DNA of 64,000 nucleotides from Micromonospora inyonensis (GTDB lineage: Bacteria; Actinomycetota; Actinomycetes; Mycobacteriales; Micromonosporaceae), in assembly GCF_900091415.1 (NCBI RefSeq), contig NZ_FMHU01000002.1, forward strand, positions 1,302,001 to 1,366,000, in the 5' to 3' direction. The notes beneath the pieces are model-generated. The model was not told the DNA's origin. It ran no database searches and saw only the letters and a list, made by a program, of their open reading frames with translations. The first letter of the stretch is position 1, and each line of letters starts with the position of its first letter. A program made the translations under genes and the position numbers. Positions 31,802 to 39,500 of this stretch are shown here, piece by piece.

Positions 31802-32593
31802 ATGGCCGAGCCACCGACCGGGGCCTCGTCGGGCAGCGCGCAGGCGCACGGCCGGCGTGCCAACCGGCGTAGCTACCACGACGGCGCGCAGGTCAACGGG
31901 TACGTCGACGACCCGTACCACCGGGTCCGCCGGGCGGTCGCGGCCCGGCTGATGGTCGACGGGGTCCTCGGCGCGGGGCCGGTGCTGGAGCTGGGCAGCG
32001 GACCGTGCAGCCTGGTCGACCCGACGGAACTGCCCGTGCCGCTCGTGGTGGCGGACATGGCCGAGGCCGCGCTGGACGCGGCCCGCCGGGCCACCGCCGG
32101 TCGGGCGCTGCCGGTCTGTCTGGACGCCACCCGTGGCCTGCCGTTTCGTACCGGCAGCTTCGCCGGGCTGCTGACCGGTGAGCTGATCGAGCACGTCTAC
32201 GACCCGGTGGCGCTGCTGCGGGAGTGTCACCGGGTCCTCGCCCCGGGCGGGCTGCTGGTGCTCACCACCCCGAACCTGGCGACCGTCCAGGACCGGCTGG
32301 CGTTCCTCGCCGGCCGCGCGCCGCGCCAGGTGGATCCGCTGCACCCGTACCTCTGGCTGCACATCCGGCCGTTCACCGCGTCACTGCTGCGGCGGGTGCT
32401 GCGCCGGGCCGGGTTCGCGCCGCTGGCGCTACGGTCGAACCACGTCGGGTGGCGGCTGCCCGGCGGGCGCTGGGTGACCTCCCGGCTGCTCGCCCGGGTC
32501 GCGCCGGGGCTCGGCGGGTCGCTGATCTGCGCCGCCCGGCGGCTGGGCGACCCACCGTCGCGCCAGGACACGGGGCTGCGGAACAACGCGTGA
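31802..32593 (+). CDS. Class I SAM-dependent methyltransferase
   Basis: A 263-residue enzyme with the Rossmann-like methyltransferase fold. Motif I is VLELGSGPCSLVD at about 60-72, the acidic strand-2 end is LVVADMAEAALDAA, motif post-II is DATRGLPFRTGSFAG, and LLTGELIEHVYDPVALLREC with VLAPGGLLVLTTPN is typical of UbiE/Methyltransf_11 members. A C-terminal helical region binds the acceptor, which cannot be identified. ATG 31802 is preferred over the longer frame from 31742 because GGAGGG lies 6 bases upstream. It ends 55 bases before the membrane-protein gene. Confidence 0.87.
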   Translation: MAEPPTGASSGSAQAHGRRANRRSYHDGAQVNGYVDDPYHRVRRAVAARLMVDGVLGAGPVLELGSGPCSLVDPTELPVPLVVADMAEAALDAARRATAGRALPVCLDATRGLPFRTGSFAGLLTGELIEHVYDPVALLRECHRVLAPGGLLVLTTPNLATVQDRLAFLAGRAPRQVDPLHPYLWLHIRPFTASLLRRVLRRAGFAPLALRSNHVGWRLPGGRWVTSRLLARVAPGLGGSLICAARRLGDPPSRQDTGLRNNA

Positions 32594-32648
32594 TCACCAT
32601 ATTGACAAAGGGTTATCATGGAGGTTCCGTCGTCGACCGGGGGACGTC

Positions 32649-33650
32649 ATGGCCGGCCTCTTCACCTGGGTCGTCAAGAATCTCGACGCGTTCATCGGGC
32701 TGCTCCTGGCCCTGATCGTCGCGATCCTCGGGCTCAACAACGGCGTCAGCCAGGACGTGGTGAACAGCGCCACCCTGCTCATCCTCGGTGTGCTCGCCCA
32801 GGCGGTGCTGCGCGACCGGCTGCGCCGGGAGACCGCCGAGCGCGAGGTGCGGCAGGCGGTCCGGGACACCCGCGACCGGCTCGCCGAGCTGGTGCCGCAG
32901 ATGCAGGAGATCACCGGACCGGAGGGGGCGCTGAACCGGGCCCGGGAGGCGATCGACAGCGTCTCCATGGTCCGGGTCCTGCACGGCAGCGAGGTCGGGC
33001 AGGCCCTGGCCGAGGCCCGCCGGCACACCGATCGGTGGAACTTCAAGGGCGGCACCGGCACCTACACCCGGGCGGTCACCCTGCCGGAGTGCCTGGAACA
33101 CGCCCGCCAGCGTAACGCCACCCTGCACTTCGCCATCGAGATCATCGACCCGACCGACGAGGAGGTCTGCGAGCGGTACGCACGGTTCCGGCGCAGCCTC
33201 CCCCCGGACGCGCCGGGCGAGCGGTGGACCGTCGACCGCACCCGCAAGGAGTCCTACGCGACCGTGCTGGCCGCCTGCTGGCACCGGCAGCGCTCCGGGC
33301 TGCTCACCATCGACGTCCGGGTCTCCGCGCAGATGACCACCTTCCGCTACGACCTCTCCTCGAGCTGCGTCATCATCACACAGGAGAATCCGCAGACCCC
33401 GGCGCTGAGGATCGACCGCAGGGAGCTCTACTACAACCGCTACAACATCGAGTTGCAGTACAGCCGTGAGCAGAGCCGACGGGTGCCCATCGAGGCTGCC
33501 GGCCAGGTCAGCCTCGACGACGAGCCCTCGGTGGAGCAGGTCCGCCGGCTGTTCAGCGCGCTCGGGCTGCCACTACCCCGGTCCTTCGGTGACCGCGAGA
33601 TCGCCGACATCGTGAGCCGGGCCATCCAGGCGAGGAACCCGTACGCATGA
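32649..33650 (+). CDS. Membrane-anchored protein of unknown function (two helices, coiled coil, soluble domain)
   Basis: 333 residues. Two N-terminal membrane helices (AFIGLLLALIVAILGLN and NSATLLILGVLAQAVL) are followed by a coiled coil (LRRETAEREVRQAVRDTRDR). A ~220-residue cytosolic domain then contains WNFKGGTGTYTRAVTLPECL, LHFAIEIIDPTDEEVCERYA and MTTFRYDLSSSCVIITQENP. The soluble domain recalls phospholipase-D-like effectors but lacks a visible HKD motif, so I leave it unnamed. A GGGGGA site precedes the ATG; an unusually AT-rich stretch with TTGACA (32602-32607) may be its promoter. The stop overlaps the cupin gene by four bases, so the two are made together. Confidence 0.8.
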   Translation: MAGLFTWVVKNLDAFIGLLLALIVAILGLNNGVSQDVVNSATLLILGVLAQAVLRDRLRRETAEREVRQAVRDTRDRLAELVPQMQEITGPEGALNRAREAIDSVSMVRVLHGSEVGQALAEARRHTDRWNFKGGTGTYTRAVTLPECLEHARQRNATLHFAIEIIDPTDEEVCERYARFRRSLPPDAPGERWTVDRTRKESYATVLAACWHRQRSGLLTIDVRVSAQMTTFRYDLSSSCVIITQENPQTPALRIDRRELYYNRYNIELQYSREQSRRVPIEAAGQVSLDDEPSVEQVRRLFSALGLPLPRSFGDREIADIVSRAIQARNPYA

Positions 33651-34300
33651 TGAGCTACGCCGACCTCGAACGTGAGATCGACCGGGGCACCCGGCCGGAG
33701 CTGCTCCGTGACTGGGTGCTGGACGTCCTCGACGACGTCGCCGAGCGGCGCCGGCCGTTGCGGGCCGTACGGCACCCGCTCGGCTTCACCTGCCTGCCGG
33801 TGAACCGCACCGGCGCCGACGGGATCTGCGTGCACGCCTGGCCGGCCGAGCCCCCGGCCGTCCGGCCGACCACGTCCACCATGCACTCGCACAGCTGGGA
33901 CCTGCTCAGCCACGTGCTGCACGGGCGGATCCGCAACGAGTTGATCGAGGTGACCGAGGTGCCCGCCGACCCCGCCTGGCGGGTGTACGAGGTGCACAGC
34001 CGGGGCGACGTCGACGAGATGGCGGCCACCGACCGGCTGGTGACGGCGGCGCCCGCCACCGTGGAGACGCACTCCGCCGGCAACTCGTACGCGCTGCGCG
34101 CCGGTGGCTTCCACACCTCCGACGTGGACCCGGGGCAGCCGGCGGTGACCGTGGTGCTGGGGCGGGCCACGCCCGGCTTGTGCGACCTGAGCCTCGGCGC
34201 GGTGGACGGGCGCAGCCACCGGGTACGCCGTGATCGCTGCGACGCGGCGGAGACCGCCCGGACGGCGCGGGAGATCGCTCGACTGGTGGCACGGGGCTGA
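33647..34300 (+). CDS. Cupin-fold protein
   Basis: A 217-residue small beta-barrel protein with a metal-binding pattern: MHSHSWDLLSHVLHGRIRNE supplies two or three His and a Glu, and THSAGNSYALRAGGFHTSDV supplies the later His. This resembles cysteine-dioxygenase-type cupins. The N-terminal helix (YADLEREIDRGTRPELLRDW) precedes the barrel. Its ATG lies in the stop of the membrane protein and the phosphatase gene follows after 20 bases. The substrate is unknown; the association with an inositol-phosphatase-like enzyme suggests small-molecule or phosphate chemistry. Confidence 0.77.
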   Translation: MMSYADLEREIDRGTRPELLRDWVLDVLDDVAERRRPLRAVRHPLGFTCLPVNRTGADGICVHAWPAEPPAVRPTTSTMHSHSWDLLSHVLHGRIRNELIEVTEVPADPAWRVYEVHSRGDVDEMAATDRLVTAAPATVETHSAGNSYALRAGGFHTSDVDPGQPAVTVVLGRATPGLCDLSLGAVDGRSHRVRRDRCDAAETARTAREIARLVARG

Positions 34301-34320
34301 GGGCTGGAGGAGGCAGGGAC

Positions 34321-35217
34321 GTGGAGCCGAGCAGACGCGGGCCGGACCTGCGGGACGCGCACCGGTTCGCGGTGGAAACCGCCCAGGCCGCCGGGCGGCT
34401 GTTGCGCCGGGGCGCCCGGGGCGACATGCGCGCCCGGGCCAAGAACGACTCCGGTGACCTGGTCACCGACCTGGACCTGGCCGCCGAACGGCTGATCGTC
34501 GACCGGATCCGGGCCCGCTGGCCGGAGCATGGCGTGATCGCCGAGGAGGGCGGCGAGTACGCCGCCGGCGACTCCTGGGCGTGGCTGGTCGACCCGCTCG
34601 ACGGCACCAACAACGTGGCGATCGGGCTGCCCACGTACGTGGTCGGGATCGCGCTCTGCGACCGGGGCTCGCCGGTGCTCGGGGTGGTGCACGACCCGGT
34701 CGCCGGCCGGACCTGGTCGGCCGTCCGTGGCCAGGGCGCTCTCGTGCACGTGGACGGCCTGGCCGGCCAGCCGCTGCGTACGCCGCACCGGCCGGTGCCG
34801 GCCGCGCCGGTGCTGGCCTGGACCCAGGGACACGAGGTACGCCGGGACGACAGCACCGCCCGTGCCCTCAAGGTGGTGCTCGACTCCACCGCGCGGCGTG
34901 TGCTGCAACTGTGGGCGCCCCTGCTGTCCTGGGTGATGCTGGCCCGTGGCGACATCGACGGCATCGTCGGCTACCGCCCGGAGGCGGTCGACCTGCCGGC
35001 CGGGATGCTGGTGGCCGCCGAGGCCGGCATGGTGGTCCGGGCCCTCGACGGTGGTTGCTTCGACGACCGGTACGGGTGCCCGGCTGACCGGCGCAGCTTC
35101 GTCGCCGGCCCGCCGGAGACGATCGACCGGCTGGTCAAGCTGGTCACCGTGGCACAGTGGATCGAGCCGCAGGTCCGCCACCTCACGCCGATCAGCCTGG
35201 CCACCGTCGGCTGGTGA
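34321..35217 (+). CDS. Inositol-monophosphatase-family phosphatase
   Basis: A 298-residue Mg-dependent, Li-sensitive-type phosphatase of the IMPase/FBPase/CysQ superfamily. Metal ligands are in IAEEGGEY (about residue 73) and DPLDGTNN (about 90-97), and SGDLVTDLDLAAE precedes them. The C-terminal motif, normally WDxAAG, reads EAVDLPAGMLVAAEAG, retaining the Asp and Gly but not the Trp. Substrates of the family include inositol phosphates, 3'-phosphoadenosine 5'-phosphate and sugar phosphates. The start is GTG 34321, directly after GGAGGCAGG. It closes the membrane protein-cupin-phosphatase unit. Confidence 0.9.
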   Translation: MEPSRRGPDLRDAHRFAVETAQAAGRLLRRGARGDMRARAKNDSGDLVTDLDLAAERLIVDRIRARWPEHGVIAEEGGEYAAGDSWAWLVDPLDGTNNVAIGLPTYVVGIALCDRGSPVLGVVHDPVAGRTWSAVRGQGALVHVDGLAGQPLRTPHRPVPAAPVLAWTQGHEVRRDDSTARALKVVLDSTARRVLQLWAPLLSWVMLARGDIDGIVGYRPEAVDLPAGMLVAAEAGMVVRALDGGCFDDRYGCPADRRSFVAGPPETIDRLVKLVTVAQWIEPQVRHLTPISLATVGW

Positions 35218-35273
35218 ACGGCAACGGTGGACGGGCCCCGTGCTGGGCGTCGCCTCGGTGCGACACCGGCCGG

Positions 35274-36506
35274 TCAGGCTGACGGGGCGACCAGCAGGGC
35301 GGTGACGGTGGCGACGGTGCACAGGGCGGCGAGGACCGCGCTGGTGGCCAGGAAGCGGCCCAACGGGACCGTGACCCCGGCGGCCCGGCAGCGCTCGTAC
35401 CAGATCAGCGTGGCCAGCGACGCCCACGGGGTGGCGAGCGGGCCGACGTTGGTGCCCACCAGCAGGGCCAGCAGTTGGGTGTGGTGGTCGGGGGCGATGA
35501 CCGCCTCCCCGGCCACGTACGCGGGCAGGTTGTTGACCGCGTTGGCGAAGAGCGCGCCGACGGCGCCGGCCCGCAGTGCGCCCTCGGTTCCCGGGTCGCT
35601 GCCGATCAACGTGCCCATCACGGTGTCCAGCCCGTGCCGGCCGATGGTCTGCACCACCAGGAACAGCCCGATGACGAAGACCAGCAGCCGCCAGGGGACC
35701 AGCTGGAGTCTCAGGCTGCCCCGGGCGCGGACCGCGAACCCGGCGACCAGGATCGCGGCGGCCACCCCGGAGACGATCCCGATCTCGACCCCGGCGAGGA
35801 TCCCGGCGACGAAGAGCAGGCAGGCCACGAGCGCGGTGCGATAGAGCACGGGGTCGGGCGGCACGTGCGGCGGCGGTGGCACGAACGGGTCGGCGCCGGC
35901 CCGCGCCGGCCGCCAGTACCACCACCAGAGCAGCAGCATGGTGATCGCGATGGCGACCAGTTGCGGCCACCACATCCGGGCCGCCCACGGCACCGGGGCC
36001 AGCCCGATCCGGTCGCTGGCCAGGATGTTGGTCAGGTTGGACACGGGCAGCAGCAGGCTCGCCGTGTTGGCCAGCCAGACCGTGGTCATCGCCAGCGGGA
36101 TCGGCGGCACGCCCAGCTTGCGGGCCAGGGCGATCATCACCGGGGTGAGCAGGACGGCGGTGGTGTCCAGGTTGAGCGCGATCGTGGTCACCGAGGCGAA
36201 CCCGACGCAGAGCCAGAACAGCGCGCCGAAGTTGCCCCGGGCGGTGATCGCCATCCGGGCGGCGAGCGCGTCGAAGACCCCGGCCACCGCGGTCAGCTCG
36301 GCCAGCACCACCACGGTGCCGAGGAAGGCCAGGATCGGCAGGATCCGGCGTACGGTGGCCTCGGCGTCCGCGCCGGGGAGGAGACCGGTGAGAACGCAGA
36401 GGACGCCGCCGGCGAGCAGCCCGATCGCGACCCAGTCGAGTACGTGCAGCCGGTCCCAGCGGGATCGGTCCGGTGCGGCCGACGGTGGCTCGCCGGTGGT
36501 CTCCAC
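35274..36506 (-). CDS. ArsB/NhaD/SLC13-type ion or anion permease
   Basis: A 410-residue membrane protein with about 11 hydrophobic segments, of the ion transporter superfamily (CitMHS/ArsB type). Recognisable features are ILAFLGTVVVLAELTAVAGV, LNLDTTAVLLTPVMIALARK, a hairpin with LANTASLLLPVSNLTNILAS, and the second half's ALFANAVNNLPAYVAGEAVI and GTNVGPLATPWASLATLIW; the N-(L/N)-P-x and S-N-L-T-N motifs are typical. The substrate could be arsenite, dicarboxylate or sodium. GTG 36506 is chosen for GAGGA 9 bases upstream. It is divergent from the TIR-NACHT gene and shares its promoter region. Confidence 0.89.
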   Translation of the reverse strand: METTGEPPSAAPDRSRWDRLHVLDWVAIGLLAGGVLCVLTGLLPGADAEATVRRILPILAFLGTVVVLAELTAVAGVFDALAARMAITARGNFGALFWLCVGFASVTTIALNLDTTAVLLTPVMIALARKLGVPPIPLAMTTVWLANTASLLLPVSNLTNILASDRIGLAPVPWAARMWWPQLVAIAITMLLLWWWYWRPARAGADPFVPPPPHVPPDPVLYRTALVACLLFVAGILAGVEIGIVSGVAAAILVAGFAVRARGSLRLQLVPWRLLVFVIGLFLVVQTIGRHGLDTVMGTLIGSDPGTEGALRAGAVGALFANAVNNLPAYVAGEAVIAPDHHTQLLALLVGTNVGPLATPWASLATLIWYERCRAAGVTVPLGRFLATSAVLAALCTVATVTALLVAPSA

Positions 36507-36583
36507 AAGGCACGATCCTCGCACACGGCCTCTCGCCCGAGCGGGCCGGACGCGACGGGTCGACCTCCCAGGGGGGCGACGCG

Positions 36584-39500
36584 TTGACGGTGGGTGGCCA
36601 TAATGGCCAGGTGGCTGTAGGCACGCAACCGACCCGGTCCGACCGCCCGATCGACTTCTTCATCAGCTACTCGCCCGCCGACGAACGCTGGGCGACCTGG
36701 CTGGCGTGGGAGTTCGAGGCCGCCGGCTACCGCACCATGCTCCAGGCGTGGGACTTCGTGGCCGGCACCAACTTCATCGACTTCATGGACCGGGGGGTCC
36801 GGGAGGCCGCGGTCGTGGTGGCCGTCCTGTCCGAACGCTACCTGCACTCCACGTACGGCAAGCTCGAGTGGCAGGCGGCGCTGCGCGCCGACCCGGACGG
36901 CACCGGCAACAAGCTGGTCACCGTCCGGGTGGAGGACTGTCCGATCGACGGCCTGCTCGCCACCATCACGTACGTCGACCTGGTCGGGGTCACCGACCCC
37001 GCGCAGGCACGTTCCCGGGTGCTGGACCGGATCCGGGAAGCGCTCGACGGTCGCGCGAAGCCCGCCCGGCAACCTGCCTTCCCGCACCATCCCGCCGACC
37101 CGACCGGGGTGCTCTCCGCGCCCGTCGTCGGTCCGCCCGCGCCGCGCCGGTCCCGCCGTACGCCGATCAACCCGCCACCGTTCCCGCCCGCCTCGGTGGC
37201 CGTGCCGACCGCGCGGACGGCGCTGACCGTGCTCCAGGTGGCCGGACCACGGTTCGGTCGGGGCGTGATCGAGCCGGGCGCCCCGGTCACCCCCGGAGAG
37301 CTCCAGGAACACCTGATGGGTGACCTCACCCTGCTGATGAACGACGGCGTTCCCCGACCCGACCTGCTGGTGGTGGCGGGCAACCTGACCGAGTCCGGCA
37401 GCCCCCGCGAGTTCTCCGACGCGCTGAGTTTCCTCACCGGGCTGCGGGTGCTGCTCGGGTTGGAGCCGCACCGTCTGGTCGTGGTGCCCGGCCCGCGCGA
37501 CGTGACCATGGCCGCGAGCCGCGCGTACTTCGCCACCTGCGAGGCGGACGACGTCGACCCGCAGCCGCCGTACTGGCCGAAGTGGCGGCACTACGCGCGG
37601 CTCTTCGACGACCTCTACCAGGGTCTCGAGTACCGGATCTTCGACAGCGAGCAACCCTGGACGCTGTTCCCGGTGCCGGACCTGCGGGTGGTGGTGGCCG
37701 GGTTGAACTCCACCGTCGCCGTCACCCACCGCGAGGAGGACCGGTACGGCTTCGTCGGTGAGGCCCAGTCCACCTGGTTCGCCCAGCGGTTGCGTCACTA
37801 CCAGCAGTCCGGCTGGCTGCGGCTGGGCGCGATGGCGCACGTGCCCGGCCCGCGCACCCCGTACGCCGACGAGGTGGCGGTCCCGGACGGGGTGACGCTG
37901 CGCGACCGGGGATCGTTCAACCGCCTGCTCGGGCCGATGCTCAACCTGCTGTTCTCCGACGCCGCGCCGACCGGCGCCCGGGTCGACCCGGTGGTGCCGC
38001 TGGCCACCGCGTCCCGTGACGGCCGGGCGCAGGTGCTCCGGCTCGCCGCCGACGGGATGACCCGCTGGGTGCTCGGCCGCGACGACCGGCACGAGGTGGG
38101 CGAGCCGACGGTGGTGAGCTGGCCGCGGACGGAGGCGACGTTCGGGGCTGCCGGGCCGGCCCAGGTGCCCGACCCGCGGCAGCCCACCGCCGTCGAGGGG
38201 CCCACCCAGGACGCGCCGGCCACCCCGCCGGCCGTGGTCCCGGCGGCGCCGCTGGACCGACTGCTCGACCGGCTGGCCGAGGTCTGCGAGGCGCGGCACG
38301 ACCGGGTGCTGGTCCGCCGGGTGCCGGCCGAACCGCCACACCTGTTCGTCACCTACCGCGCCGACGGGGTGGTCCGGCAGCAGCGGGTCGGGGCGTACGT
38401 CGGCACCCCGACCGCCCCCGACCTCGACCACTTCGCCCGGCGGGTGCACGCCACCGACCCGGACATCCCGTCCGAGCTGGTCTACGACGGCGACCGGGTC
38501 CCGCGTGGGCTGGCCGACCAGGCGCAGCGGCGCGGCGTACGGGTGCTGCACCTGACCGAGTTCCAAGGGCTGCTCGACCTGCGCGAGTACGTCGCCACGC
38601 AGACCGCCCGGCTACAGGCCGACCGGCTCTACCCGCCCGGCCAGTACGTGCCGCAGCGCTACCGCCACCTGGTCGGCGCCGACCAGCAGGTCCGCGAGGA
38701 CGTGGTGGACGAGCTGCTCGGGCTGGCCTCCGCGACGGACGGCCGGTTCGTGCTGGTGCTCGGCGACTTCGGCCGGGGCAAGACGTTCGCGTTGCGCGAG
38801 GTGGCCCGCCGGCTGCCGACCGCCGCCCCCGACCTGATCCCGATCCTGGTGGAGCTGCGTGCGCTGGACAAGGCACACTCGGTCGACGGGCTGGTCGCCG
38901 CGCACCTGGCCAACCACGGCGAGCAGGTGATCGACCTCAAGGCGTTCCGCTACATGCTCCGGCAGGGGCGGATCGTGCTGCTCTTCGACGGCTTCGACGA
39001 GTTGGTGGCCCGGGTCACCTACGACCGGGCGGCGGACCACCTGGAGACGTTGCTCCAGGCGGCCGAGGGCAACGCCAAGATCGTGGTGAGCAGCCGCACC
39101 CAGCACTTCAAGACCAACTCGCAGGTGCTCACCGCCCTCGGCGAGCGGGTGGGCATGCTGCCGCACCGGCGGGTGCTGGCCATCGAGGACTTCACCCCCG
39201 GGCAGATCGAGGCGTTCCTGCGGCACCGCTACGGCGGTGACGAGCGGGCCGCCCGGGAGCGGATGGACCTGCTCGGCGGGGTCAAGGACCTGCTCGGCCT
39301 CTCCCGCAACCCGCGCATGCTGGGCTTCATCGCCAACCTCGACGAGGGACGGCTGGCCGCCGTGTCCGGTGCGGGCGGCACGTTCAGCGCGGCCGCGCTC
39401 TACCGGGAGATCCTGGAGTCCTGGCTGGACTTCGAGGAGCGGCGTACCCAGGGGGTGCCGGGCGTACCGGTCAGCCTGCGCCGCCCCGAGCTGTGGCAGG

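Noticed and set aside
33655..36663. 1002-codon minus-strand open frame covering several genes
   Set aside because: It lies antisense to the cupin and phosphatase genes and in another frame of the permease; no domain is recognisable along it.
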